From Clusia tigrina (Eukaryota > Arthropoda > Insecta > Diptera > Clusiidae), in contig OV050030.1 of assembly GCA_920105625.2 (NCBI GenBank), positions 148,065,877-148,129,876 on the forward strand: 64,000 nt of DNA, given 5' to 3'. Below are positions 1 to 11,397 of this stretch, in pieces; position 1 is the stretch's first letter; the number at the start of each line of letters is the position of its first letter. The notes under the pieces were generated by a model, which was not told where the DNA came from, did not search any database, and saw only the letters and a program-made list of their open reading frames with translations. The translations under genes and the position numbers were made by a program.

Positions 1-1237
1 GGCCGATTCGACGGCAATGGCGGTCATCCCTCCCGATGAGGTCATTGCCAAAGGCAAAATGGCGGTGCTGGAGTGGTACATTGAAGCACTCATAGCTTTC
101 CTTGTGCCAAGGCACAATGTACATGCCGACATCAAGCGGAATGCATCGAAAATCCAGGATGTCTGCTTGCAGGTCGTCGAGGAGCAGGACGCAGGTACGG
201 CTGCGAGAGTGCCACAGCTGGTGCAAGCCGACAGGGCAGTCCAGACTAAAGGACGGAGGGAGAAGGTGGACAAGGAGGTGCAGGTTGGCGGCCCTCCTGT
301 GCACAACCAGGGCAAAGCCGGTGCGTCTTCGCGGGCAGCCCCTGCCCAGGCGAAGAGCCACGCGGCCGCAGTCGCAACGCCAAAGCGCCCCGTGAGAAGG
401 AGGAGGGGGGATGCTCCGACACTGGCGGCCGAGAAAACGGTAACCCGGCCAAATCCTAAGACCCATAAGCCTATGGCTGGAAAGGCAGAGGATGTAAAAG
501 TTCGTTCCAGGCACCCCAAGCGAAGTGGAAGGGCCCGAAGCCTAAGCCAGCGCGCCACGATGCCAGCGTCATCAAGGAAACTGGGACGGTGAGCTACGCG
601 GACATCGTCCGCAAGATGAAGAGGGACCCGCAGCTGTCAGAGCTGGGAGAGAGCGTCCGCAGGATCCGAAAGACGGCCAAGGGTGAACTGCTGCTGGAGT
701 TGAGCGTGGCGGCAGATCCAAAGACACCCCAGTATCATGAGGCGGTGGCGGCTGTCCTGGGAACCATTGTGGAGGTGTGTAAGCTCACGCAGGAAATCCT
801 AGTGGAGGTGAAAGACCTGGACGAAGTCACCACGGTGGAAGATGTCCACGAGGCGCTGTGTACAGCCAATCTCTCGGAGAGACCTCCCGTGGATGCAATC
901 AGGTCCGTCAGGAAAGCTTACGATGGAACACAGACAGCGGTCATCAGTCTGTCGCCCCAGGCAGCCGCAGCCCTTCTGAAAGCTGGCAGGCTGAGAGTCG
1001 GATGGACCTCTTGCCGGGTGCGCGAAAAGGTGACTCCCCTGCGTTGTTACAAATGTATGGAGTTCGGCCACACCGCGCAGAAATGCGGTAGCAAGGACGA
1101 TTGTTGCCACAAGTGCTACAGATGCGGCTCAGATTGCCATAACGCACGGGAGTGCGACAAGGCCCCCACCTGTGCCCTCTGTAAGGCCAGCGGCCGCAAG
1201 GATGTGGGGCATCCGACAAGATGCAGCTCATGCCCAT
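1..1237 (+). mobile_element. R1-clade non-LTR retrotransposon A, 5' part
   Basis: This is the left piece of an R1-like LINE. It begins inside the window edge just before ORF1, so the 5' UTR is not seen. The piece ends at CCAT (1234-1237), where LTR element C1 is inserted. The same CCAT recurs at 11930-11933 and the element continues there. R1-clade assignment rests on the ORF1 zinc-knuckle pattern, the ATGA overlap of ORF1 and ORF2, and the ORF2 opening. The exact family is not known to me. Confidence 0.85.
17..1237 (+). pseudogene. ORF1 (Gag-like nucleic-acid-binding protein) of R1-clade element A, frameshifted and interrupted
   Basis: Encodes the RNA-binding, particle-forming protein of an R1-type LINE. 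The ATG at 17 opens a frame that runs to 592. The rest lies in another frame, open from about 500 through 1237, so one frameshift falls between about 500 and 560. The GTG at 589 is therefore not a true start. The N-terminal part is basic and proline-rich. The C-terminal part has CCHC knuckles CX2CX4HX4C (CYKCMEFGHTAQKC, near 1045-1086) and CYRCGSDCHNAREC (near 1114-1155), followed by a third C/H cluster. After removal of C1 and one CCAT, the frame continues at 11934 for 13 codons and ends at TGA 11972-11974, overlapping the ORF2 ATG as ATGA. Element B1 carries a clear homologue of the N-terminus. Confidence 0.85.
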
Positions 1238-1742
1238 TGTTGTGAGCTAGAATCAAGCTGCCTACGCGTAGTGTCTCACAGCATCGACTCTTAACAGATG
1301 CCACACATTCTGTGTGATTAGCATGTGTTAAAGTTACTTAAGAAAGCACATATTTTTAGGGTGCGAGTATTTAGAATTAATATTACCTATGTAATATTTA
1401 TTATGTAAACTTTTAGGGTGCTACAGTTTTGTAGTCGAGCCACCGAAGGGCATTCAATGTTAGAATGCACCATCAACATTTCAGATTGGCGTAGGTCAGT
1501 TGGCTTGACCAACTGACACCAATTAACAGGTGCGAAACTGGAACACCAGAAAGGTCAGTTTTTGTATTGTAATTTTGGATTGTAAATAGTATATAAGAGT
1601 TAGTATTCTAAGAAATAAAGGCTTGTGATTTTAAAACTAAAAAGTGTAATGTAGTAATTTTTACAAAGAGTGGTTTAGGCTTTTCAGATACACGCGCGCA
1701 GCAGAAGGACGTCCCCCGTCAAACAAGGACAATACCCCAACA
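1238..1742 (+). repeat. 5' LTR of C1
   Basis: Direct repeat of 11440-11929, starting TGTTGTGAGC and ending CCCCAACA. Promoter-type TATATAAG lies at 1590-1597 and a poly(A) signal AATAAA at 1614-1619. It contains a 15-bp stretch near 1360 that the 3' LTR lacks. A perfect 9-bp inverted repeat (1495-1503 with 1509-1517) sits about 70 bp upstream of the TATA box. Confidence 0.93.
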
Positions 1743-1745
1743 TTT

Positions 1746-1758
1746 TGGCGCAGCCGGT
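1746..1758 (+). other. Primer binding site (tRNA-Ser type) of C1
   Basis: TGGCGCAGCCGGT begins three bases after the LTR. It is complementary to the 3' end of insect tRNA-Ser (..ACCGGCTGCG plus CCA), as recalled from known tRNA sequences. It would prime minus-strand DNA synthesis. The same site occurs in C2 at 25038-25050. Confidence 0.85.
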
Positions 1759-2758
1759 CTAAAGGACCTATTGGAGTAATCCCAGGGCAAGGAACCCTGA
1801 AGCAGAGAGGCATCCTGCAACGAATTCGAAGGACCTCATCGAAGGACACTGTGGAATAAAGATGTCATCGAAAAAAAATTTGGGTGAGTAGAGTGTATAA
1901 TAGCGAAATCTAAGTAGATACTTCTGCGACCCTGAAGGCGCCGTAGCGCTGGTCAAAGAAGTTGCAGCCTACAGGCGCGTTTGCGCTGTTGCACTCAGCT
2001 TTGAATGGCAACCATAAACCGTCAGTATGATCGGACGGTCTATGTATGTTCATCCTAGCTGTGAGGATTTTTTTGGTAGGGGTTTTGAGTTTGTTTGTCG
2101 TGAGGGATATTTGTATTGTCTATTGAGCCATGCCATCTATTTTGGAAATAATTAAATTATTTTGTATTGTTTAAATTCTGAAGTTCTGAATTTTTGTGGT
2201 TTGATTTAAATGATTGGCATTTGAGCTTAGGGTATTAGGCAAAAATATTTCAAGAGGTGTTTACAACACGTGTTGTTGCATCAAAGTTTTTTGTAGTTCG
2301 GAAACTACGATTTGCGTAGCAATGTTGAAGAAAACATTTAAATGCTATTATTATGTGGCGCATACGTTACGGGTTTATTTTTAAATATGGATTCAAATTT
2401 CCGGGAATGAATCAAGACACTTTTCCCGGTAAATTAAATTTCGGTTTTTACAAACATATGGCCATTGGGAGTATTAAAGATGGTGAGTGGAAAACAAGGA
2501 GTATTTGTGAAGAAGACAAGGACCAAATTGCTTTGATGGAAGGTTTTAATTGACGCCGGTAGACAGCGGAACTTTGTGATGGAAAACAAGTATAGCAGAA
2601 TATGCATATAAAGATAGAATTTACGGTGGAATGTTTTTTTTTTAATAACTCTGTTTTGAATCATTAAGTAAGATCGAATAAAATATTGTAACAAGTTTTA
2701 ACAATTATTGGATTTTTATTTGTAATTGGGATACGCCATCTGTTCTGGCATTTGGGAT
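1759..2758 (+). other. Untranslated leader of C1
   Basis: About 1 kb between the primer site and gag. I see no convincing gene. A short open stretch near 2353-2553 is not supported by C2. A hairpin-forming pair ACCGTC (2018-2023) and GACGGT (2034-2039) lies in a block kept in C2 (25182-25203) and could be an RNA structure used in packaging; that role is inference. The 3' half is AT-rich. Confidence 0.6.
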
Positions 2759-5098
2759 ATGACGAAGGAAGCGCAAGGATTACTGCTGAGGCAGGAGCAA
2801 ATTGGCGAAGCGATTGAAGAACTGGTCCGTAATTTTAAGAAAGACGGCAGGTTACGTAAGGACAACGTGTATTACCGCAAGCGAATAACACAGTTGCAAA
2901 ATCTGGGGAGAGAGTTCAACAATAATCACGGGCTGTTGCTGCCTCACGCAGTTGAGTACGGCAAAGGAAAATATTTCGCGGAAAATTATGCAGACTACAT
3001 AAATAGTGTGATCAACGAATGGGCAGATACATTTAGTTCTGAATTAGAGGGACTAGGACAAGAGATTGTGAGTTTGGTTTCGCCAGACGAGACAATAAGG
3101 AACAGATTGAAATCAATACAGTCAGAGGTGAAACTGTTTACTGGGAAAATAGTTGACCAGTTCGAAGCAAGTACGAGCAGGGAAGAAGCTTAGGAATTGT
3201 GGAAACAGGGGAACGCCAGAGGAGCTGTGTCACCATTAGAAGTAGCGGATCAAGCCTTAACGGCAATCCAAAAAAGGACAGAAGAAAAGTTATTTAAATC
3301 TCAGGAGAAAACAGAAGATTTGAGAGCATAAAAAGAGTATCTCGAGAATAGGGTAAAGGAACTTTCTCGGAGATTGACGGAGACAGAGGAAGCAGCATCG
3401 CTGTTGGAAAAGGAGTGTGCGGAATTAAAAAGAGGACGGGCGACCAATAGGGTCTCACTGAATAGGGAGAGATCAAAATCAGCATCGGCTGGCTTTACAC
3501 AGACGGTATTGACATTGCCACCGGAAGTGCGCTGGCCGGAGTATCTAACACCAGAAGTGATAAACCCAGTGGTAAAGCCCAGATTAGTATTGAGTGAAGA
3601 GAGGAAAGCGGGATTTTTGTTTGGTGCATCTGAAATCGGTGTCAAGCCTTTTTCTCCAGGAAGTCCGATAACTAATAAAAATAAGGGATATCCGCCAAAG
3701 GAGCCAGAAGCCGTAACGGTACAGGAAAGGCCCAATACTGTGGACAGTATTTCGCCTGTACGAACAAACGATCGAAGACTAATTAGTTTGAGCCCGTCAT
3801 TGGTCAATTACCTCTCAGATCCGGGAGAAGTGAATCTAGGAACGACCCACAAAGATAGCGCTCAAGTTTTACCGGTCATAAGTAAAACAAAAATACGCAA
3901 AATGGGTATAGAGGAGATTTCAAAGACAGTGGCCAGGCTAGTACCTGTGTTTACTGGTGCAGCTTCAGGAGATTTACGGTCAGAAGTTAACAGATTCATT
4001 CAAGGTTGTGAGCTTGCAAAGCGAAGCATAAGCCCTGATGAGTTGCAGGATTTCTTCGACTGTGTTAAGCAAAGATTATTTGGAGACGCGTACAACCTTG
4101 TGTTGCCAAAGCAATTCGCCAGTGTGGACGAGCTTTACGGTCTTATAAGGAGAACTTATCTGAAGGAGAGATCTTTGGAAGACATAACCCAAGAAATAAG
4201 AATCGGGAAGCAGCTGGCAAGTGAAGACATACGTGCCTTTGCCAGGCGTTTAGAGTCACTTCAGATGATGGCCCAGGAAATAATCAGGAATAAGTACAAT
4301 GGCATTGGAGATACAGCGTTATTACACGAAGTTGACGAGTCGGTGTTGACAACTTTCGTGGTGGGGCTCCGCAACCCCGTTCTAAAGATTCATATGCTGA
4401 ATAGCAGAACAGGATCTCTGGAGGAATTAGTAGAAGAAGCGATTAGAGCACAAGTTCTCGTGGAACGGAGTAAGGCTGGGTTAGGTGAGGTACACATGTT
4501 GGAAAATAGACAGGACATGTTCACCGCCGCTGTCGTGAACAGAGATGGAAATAATTACGTCCCAAACATATACAGAGGAGCATATAATCCCGGTGTCTCC
4601 GACAGCAGAGCCGCGAATCCGAGAAATCCGTACAGGGGGTTTGTACAGAGGGCACCCAAATGTTCGTTCTGCCGTAAGCATGGTCATACAAGGGATGAGT
4701 GCATTACACGCAAAAATACGCCCTATTGTATGGAGTGCCAAACATATGGTCATGAGGCAAGTAGACAGTGCCATGGAGACACAGAATGGAATCAGAGTAA
4801 AAGGCAGCCAGCTACGAGGCGCCCGGTTCCACCCTTGAGGGACAGCAGGGGTAACTTCAGTAGTCCCAGAGTTAATTCAACAGAAGGAATTAACCAAGGA
4901 AGAAATCCTTTCAAAACTGGGAGTGGTCAGCAGCAACCAAATTGGAATTCCAGAAGTGAACCAAGGATACGCAACACCCAACAGGGGTTGAGATGCTTCT
5001 CATGTGGACGAATCGGTCATCGAGCAATGGAATGCAGGGAAAGACAATCCCAACAAAAGAACCAGGGAAACTTCCAGCGGCCCAGTCGAGGCCAGTAG
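2759..5098 (+). pseudogene. gag: gag of C1 (capsid/nucleocapsid), two in-frame stops
   Basis: Encodes the structural polyprotein that packages element RNA. The ATG at 2759 is preferred over the upstream TTG at 2726 in the same frame. The N-terminal third is charged and helical, with coiled-coil character. A capsid-like middle follows at about 3900-4480. Two CCHC knuckles close the protein: CSFCRKHGHTRDEC (near 4663-4704) and CFSCGRIGHRAMEC (near 4994-5035). The frame is broken by TAG at 3191-3193 and TAA at 3329-3331; otherwise it is continuous to TAG 5096-5098. C2 has homologous but more decayed gag. Pol lies in the -1 frame and overlaps the gag end. Confidence 0.88.
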
Positions 5099-5105
5099 AC
5101 TGGAA
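5065..5105 (+). promoter_or_regulatory. Candidate -1 ribosomal frameshift signal (gag to pol) of C1
   Basis: GGGAAAC at 5065-5071 sits in the gag frame as G GGA AAC, the canonical X XXY YYZ slippery pattern. It lies 25 nt before the gag stop, and pol is open in the -1 frame from here. Downstream, TTCCAG (5072-5077) can pair with CTGGAA (5100-5105) and GGCC (5079-5082) with GGCC (5090-5093), so a stem can form. The heptamer is kept in C2 at 27957-27963, although its stem is weaker. Use in the cell is inferred. Confidence 0.75.
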
Positions 5106-8100
5106 ACCCAAAAGAAAGAGAGTAATAATAAGGCCGGAAATACGTGGGACTAGTAATGTAGGAACTACAGTCCAGGAGAAGGAGGAGCAGGAGGCTCTCC
5201 AGTATCACGAAGAGTTAGGAAGTGGATACGCGTCCATGTTGGGAACAGAAGGACATTGCTTCGCTATGAGCAGGATAGGTGATGCCTTCATCGAGATGCC
5301 CTGCGAGGAAGCAGCGAGTGGAAAGCTAGTGCTATTAGTAGATTCAGGGGCGGACACTAGCCTCGTAAAATCTAGTGTTTTACGAAAGGGGCTAGACATT
5401 AATCAAATGGACGTAAGAACGCTTAACGGAGCGTTTGGAGGGTGCATTAGGACTTTGGGGTCGCTCAGAATAGGGCACAGTGGAGTTAAGGGTATGAGTT
5501 TTAGAGTGCACGCAGTGGAAGTGGATAGGAAAGGTATCCCGGCTGATGGGATAATTGGCCGCGATAATCTTTGGGGACGCACCATACTGGATGCGCTCGA
5601 CAAGCAGTTATCGTTTTACAATAATAATAAGAATAGAATTCTCACTCTTCCATTAAAGTCATGGCAGGAAGGAACCGTGAGTAAGGTTAAGAATAGTATG
5701 GAGGTAGTAAATGCAAGGTCAACCAGAGTAGTTACTATGCATGTAAATACGAAACTTAGGACTGTTGTTTTGCACAAGCAGCAGCTAGCGGAGGGCGTAT
5801 ATATGGGAGAAACCATAACGCACGTTGACAAGGGTAAGGTGTACGCTTGTGTACTCAACGCCTCAGAAAAGGACTATCTGATGGATGAGGATTTTAGACC
5901 TAAGTTCACTAGTTACGATAACTTTAAGGAACCGAATTATGGAACGGTTAATCAGATTAAGCAGGTAGATATAAGGAAAAGAATGGAGAGAGTGCTAGAA
6001 TCACTGAGGTTAGACCCAAGCGTAAATTTAGAAGAAAAGGCATCAATAGAGGCCATTTGTGCGTCATTCCATGACATATTTTTGCTGGAAGGAGACCAGT
6101 TGACATATACACCAGAGGTAGAGCATGAAATACCTACTAGAGTGGATCAACCACCAAATATCCAGAAATAATACAGATTGCCGCAAGCTCACAAAGATGA
6201 GGTAAATAGGCAAGTGGAAGGAATGTTAAAAGATAACATAATTTCACCGAGTATCTCGCCTTGGAATTCACCAATAATTTTGGTACCAAAGAAGGGAAGT
6301 ACTCAGGGTCAGAAGAAGTGGAGAATGGTCGTTGATTTTAGGAAATTGAACGACGCCACTATCAAGCAGGTGTTCCCGATACCAAGGATAGAAGAGATAC
6401 TGGATCAATTGGGACACAGTAGATATTTTTCTACGCTTGATTTAGCGAGTGGCTACCACCAAGTCCTGGTGGATACCCAAGATAAGCAGAAAACCGCGTT
6501 CAGCACCGGTTTGGGGCATTATGAGTTTAATAGAATGCCGTTTGGATTAACAGGAGCACCGGCTACCTTCCAAAGGCTAATGAACCATGTGCTAACAGGC
6601 TTGCAAGGGTTAGATTGTTTTGTGTATCTCGATGATATTGTAATTTATGGGAAGAACTTGCAGCAGCATTCGCAACGCTTGTGCAAGATGCTCCAGAAAT
6701 TACGAGAACACAATTTGAAATTGAACACGGAGAAGTGTAAATTTTTGCGAAGAGAGGTGGTTTATTTAGGCCATCGTTGCTCAGAAGCAGGAGCACTGCC
6801 TGACCCGCAGAAGGTGGAATGCGTTTAAAATCTAGCGATTCCGAGAAACAGAAAGGAAGTGCAAGCATTCCTAGGACTAGTGAACTATTATAGAAAGTTC
6901 GTGGAAGGACTAGCCGGAATTGCCTTGCCAATCAACAAGTTGCCACGAAAAGAGGCAAAGTTCGAATGGACAGAGAGATGTCAGCAAGCATTCGAGAGGC
7001 TAAAGGAGATAATTAGCTCGCCACCAATTTTGGCGTACCCCTGCTTTGAGCAAACTTTTTTGTTGACCACTGATGCTAGCAATGAAGCATTAGGGGCAGT
7101 ATTGTCACAAGGGGACCGACAAATAGCATTCGCAAGCAGAGCGATTAGCGACACGGAGAAAAGATACTCCACAATAGAGAAGGAATTTCTAGCCATAGTG
7201 TGGGCTACGAAGAATTTTAGGGCATATCTGCTAGGACGCCCATTTAGGATATACACTGATCACCAGCCGTTGAGAGGCATAGCCAATTTGAAAGACCAAA
7301 CGTCTAGGCTAGGTAGGTTCAGACACAAATTGTCTGAGTATGATTTTGAAATCATATACAAACCTAGGAAGAAGAATCTGAATGCGGACGCACTCAGCAG
7401 AGTACCGCAGGCACAGAAGGTATCAGTAGTGCAAACGAGGTCCAAAGCACGGTCAGATAAGGAGAAGGTCGAGAGAATGCCAGAAGATAAAATTTATGCT
7501 ACAAGAGATGTTAGCAATGCGGGTTTCGATGCCAATGAGCAAACAGCCAGTAGTGTGGAATGGCTGGAGGATAGAAAAGATATACAGGCTGTGTTAAAGG
7601 GTTTCCATGATTCACCTCTAGGTGGACACCAGGGATTCTGGAAAACCCATGACAGAATTAAGCGAGTATACGGATGGAAAGGTATGCTCCGAGATATTAA
7701 AAAATATATAAAGAGTTGTCCGAAATGTCAGGCCAACAGAAGTTCAAGGCTAACAAAGATGCCAATGGTGTTAACTGACACACCAAAACAACCATTTGAT
7801 AAAGTTCATATGGATATTGTAGGTATTTTACCTGAGACAGTTTCGGGAAATAAATACATTTTGACGTTCCAAGATGATTTCTCAAAGTATATGGCGTGCG
7901 TGGCTATACCCGATGCTGAAGCAGGTACGGTGGCCAAGGCTTTCTTTGATGAAATAATAGCACGATACAACATACCTAAGGTTTTGATAACCGACAATGG
8001 TTCTAATTTTGTATCGAAACTGTTCTCGGAAACATGTAAAATGCTGGGAATCAAGAAGTTGCACATAGCACCATATCATCCACAGGCGAATGGCTCACTG

Positions 8101-8622
8101 GAACGTAGTCATCGACCTCTGGCCGAGTACTTGCGCAGTTTTGCCAAGGAAGACGGCTCGAATTGGGATCAATGGTTAACCACTGCAATGCATGTACACA
8201 ATAATACGGTACATGTATCAACGAAGCAAACTCCGTTCAGGACGCTCTACGGGTTTGATTTTAATATGCCAGCAAATCTGAAGCGCAAATGTGCGCCAGT
8301 GTACAATGCTGATGACCCTAATAAAGTGCAAAAGTATCAGCTACAGCGAGCGCACGAGTTGGTCAGAGAAAACCAGGATTGTGCTAAACGAGTAGCCAGG
8401 GAAGCCTATAACAAGGTACTAAACCCAGTCGTTTTTAACGTGGGTGATCAAGTATTCATGAAGAATCAGGCTAGGAGAAACAAATTCTCACCTGTGTGGA
8501 TAGGTCCGTCTGTAGTAGCAGAAATCCGCAGCCCAGTTACAACGGTTGTAACGATTAAGGGCAAGAATAAAAAACTGCATAATAATTTGTTGAAATTATT
8601 CCATACAAGACCACACAACTAA
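5071..8622 (+). pseudogene. pol: pol of C1: protease, reverse transcriptase, RNase H, integrase; two in-frame stops
   Basis: One frame runs from the slippery site to TAA at 8620-8622, broken by TAA at 6169-6171 and TAA at 6826-6828. The latter is a single base change from C2, which reads through. Domain order: protease with DSGADTS at 5341 onward and a GIIGRD-like flap partner near 5548; reverse transcriptase from about 6178, with the VDFRKLN block and catalytic YLDD at 6625-6636; RNase H with TTDAS near 7066 and TDHQPL near 7257; integrase with an HHCC finger (about 7600-7730) and a D,D,E core (HMDIVG near 7807, TDNGSNF near 7990, GSLERSHR near 8092). Relative to C2 it lacks a 237-bp in-frame segment just before protease. 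All catalytic motifs are intact, so only the stops disable it. Confidence 0.92.
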
Positions 8623-10218
8623 AGACATGTGTTGACAGTGTTTTACAAGTGTAAATACAAGAATAACAACGTAAACATGTACGTGTGTATATCGGATAAC
8701 ACACAGCTCCGATTCTCAGAGTCAAGGCCAGTAGAAGTGTGCCACTTAAAATCGAGCGAGTATAATTGACGTAATAAAAATGTGCTTATTATGCACTATG
8801 GCCGGACGAAGCACAGTAGGGAAAAATATTTTTTAAATATTAAATGATAAATATTGCACGTAATTCAAAACTAAAATAAGATAATAAGACAGTCGTGGGT
8901 AAGTAATATAAAACTTCGAATATGTATGTACATACATACGGTGTATGCCCTGAATTTTGACGCTTGAGCGTTAACGCCAAGCAACGGAACTGCGGGTGAA
9001 GTAAATATATATGTGTGAAACTGTATAATGTACAGAATGAATGTACGAGGGAATATTTAAAAAAGTAAGTATTCTAGTTATAGGAATGGGTATGCCATAT
9101 AAGTAAGTATGTAGGGACATATCAGTAGGAATTGGGAATTTGCAGATACTGCAGCAGGCTATATGTAGATATACATACAAAGGTTTTAACTGATTATTGA
9201 TTAGGAAATTAGCATATGGAAATTTGAATAAATGTATATGCTGGGATATAAAAAAAAAATGTATAGATTGATTGGGAAGATAAGCAATTAATTCTAGGTA
9301 ATTTAAAGCGCCTTGAATGTATGTATGTATTCATATACGAGCTAATTACAGGATGGAAAATAGAATCATTAATGGATATATACATATCAGGCTAGAAGTA
9401 AATTTAAATAAAAAGTAATTTTATGCAATGAAAGATATAGTCATGCAATGGACAAAGTTTTGACACAAACGGGATTATTTTGTATAATCTGGTTTTTGTC
9501 GGAGGGCCAATGAATTGGTTCAAAGTTGAAATGAGTGATAACTCACGTGTTGAAAAAGAGCACGAAAAATTAATCAGAGCAAAACTGATGCCCTATATGG
9601 CTATGAAAACGCATAGTCCAGTCCTCTTTTCCTCCAAGATACGGTAGCGAGTCCGATAATGTAAGGGGAGAAGACGAGTGGACGGCAAAATGAATGATAT
9701 AGCATTCAATTATATAAAAAAGCATGTTGTAGAAATATTGTTTTTGGTTTATATATTCAGGAATAGCGTATGTTTAAGAAAAGTTAAGGATTAAAAAAAT
9801 TATAATCTGTGTAAAAGTTCAGATTAAAATTAAAGGTAGTTTAGAAAATAATTTTAGTTAAAAATTAATTGTTTAAAATCTAACTTTATAATGAAATAAG
9901 TGTTATAATAAAAGAAATACAAATCATACTAAATTAGACAATTATACCCAAGAGTATATATAGTACATATAGTGTATTTATTTAAATATTATATAATTTT
10001 GGAATTCATCTATTAAATTGACTAAAATGTATATTAGAAAATTAAGAAAATTATTATAGGTTTTCTCTATATAGCTCTGATGATGTGAAGCGAAGCAGGA
10101 AGTTCCGGGAACAGCGGATATCGGAAGGCGGTGCGGACTAAGGGACCAACATAGTATTCGGAAAGATGCGTTTTTGAAAAACAGAGATTTTTGGCAGTTA
10201 TCTAAGGTTTGTGACCCC
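8623..10218 (+). other. 3' non-coding region of C1, first part
   Basis: AT-rich sequence after pol with ATGT/ACAT runs (about 8920-8945 and 9310-9340). I see no env gene and no long plus-strand frame. C2 keeps the region in full (31760-33381) with many small indels. A 54-codon open stretch at 10084-10248 has a similar reading in C2 and may be a remnant coding piece; that is weakly supported. Confidence 0.55.
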
Positions 10219-10389
10219 AAGGATGCCAACATATTAGATTGGGGATGAATGGCGACGGATGTAATTTTAATTTTGCGAAACGGCATATGGCCGCAGCATT
10301 TGAACGCGTTGTGAATGAGTTATTGACAAGCAACGAAAAATAAACAAGTTTCCTTGCGGAGTCATGTTTTGAATTGGACAATTTTATAG
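10219..10389 (+). other. Highly conserved 171-bp block in C1 3' region
   Basis: The block is the same length in C2 (33382-33552). By eye it differs at about three sites, far fewer than the LTRs or coding regions of the two copies. It contains short frames, including an 18-codon ATG frame at about 10286-10342, and ends just before the accessory frame at 10394. It may be a regulatory RNA, a splice-linked leader or a coding exon; I cannot choose between these. Confidence 0.5.
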
Positions 10390-10393
10390 TATA

Positions 10394-10674
10394 ATGTCCA
10401 CCCAGTGTATCACAATCTCAACAGAATCGATTTTGAATAAGTTGAAGATGGGTAAAAGCTTAAGGAGGGTGACTGAAACCACCACCAAATATAATAATCA
10501 GAAGAAATTTGGCTCTCGGAAGTTAATTGCTTCATTGAAGTATATGATTTAATAGAAGAGGACACAGAGACTGGTAACCGATCAGAGTACACAAATTACA
10601 TCATTAAACGTGTATCTCAGAAAAATACCGATTGTCTCCGCATCAAAGCCAAACGATGTCAAATACCATTATGA
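10394..10674 (+). pseudogene. Accessory reading frame of C1 (about 110 codons ancestrally), broken by a 49-bp deletion
   Basis: ATG at 10394 opens a lysine- and threonine-rich frame that is lost after about 52 codons, at a 49-bp deletion relative to C2 near 10546. The original frame resumes beyond it and ends at TGA 10672-10674. In C2 the matching frame (33558-33886) has the 49 bp but lacks one base near 33645. Allowing for each lesion, both copies give exactly 330 nt. I do not recognise the protein; it has no membrane segment or signal peptide. It lies where some Gypsy elements carry env or an accessory gene. Confidence 0.55.
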
Positions 10675-11142
10675 GGAAGCTCAAGAGAAACATTTCCACC
10701 ATAAAACGCATTGCTGCAAAGGAAGAAAGTGTATTGTAATCTCTCATGTATTGCAAATGTTTTTTACAAGTTGAATACTATAAGCAGAGGCAGTACCACC
10801 TACAGCCGTGGGGCACCCTATATAAATGGAAAGAAGAAGGCCACTAAAAGCAAGGTTTTAATGGCAAACCAAATCGCCAACCTATAACATCTTTGTACGT
10901 ACCGATCCAGAAAGAAGGGAGGGGCATGCAGAGTTCATCGAGGGATTTCACTCCGTCAACGGCAGCCGTCAACCGGATCAGCAGTTAGCAGAAGTATAAC
11001 GTAATATTTTAGATATAAATATCATAGTAGAATATAAGATCTTAAGTATAGGATTAATTGTATTATCGCTAGTTGTTGAAAATTGTATATACGCCAGTGA
11101 GAAAAGAGTCGATGAAAGACCAAATATAAAAAGGGGAATATA

Positions 11143-11245
11143 AAAAAAAGATAGAAATAAAAGAACAGAATAAAACAAAGAAAAAAAAGAAGAAAAAAAA
11201 GATAGAAATAAAGGAACAAAATAAAACAAAAGAGGAAAAAAGAAA
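11143..11245 (+). repeat. Purine-rich tandem duplication in C1 3' region
   Basis: Two near-identical A-rich stretches of about 50 bp, each with AAAGATAGAAATAAA followed by a GAACARAATAAAAC-like string, lie side by side. The matching part of C2 (34315-34445) is A-rich but less regular. No coding role is seen; it appears as an apparent low-complexity frame on the other strand. Confidence 0.55.
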
Positions 11246-11397
11246 AGAACACAAAAGTAAAAAGAAAAGAATACAACAATTGAACCCAAATAAGGCGAAA
11301 TTGAAAAAATAAAAACTATACATATGTACTATAGGATTAAGAAAATGCACAGATTGTTTAAAGTGCAGAAAAGAGAAAAATATTGTAAAGATTCATT

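Noticed and set aside
1746..1758. tRNA gene at the primer sites
   Set aside because: Only 12 to 17 bases complementary to tRNA 3' ends are present; there is no cloverleaf or A/B box.
2353..2553. 66-codon frame in the C1 leader
   Set aside because: C2 has no matching frame, composition is that of the AT-rich leader, and no motif is seen.
9978..10286. Minus-strand frame in C1 (and 33174-33545 in C2)
   Set aside because: The two copies give different lengths and frames, with no motif. The plus-strand reading is better conserved, so the minus frames are likely shadows.
11022..11350. Long Phe/Leu-rich minus-strand frames near 11000-11350 and 34056-34580
   Set aside because: They are translations of the A-rich duplicated tract on the other strand and are low-complexity artefacts.
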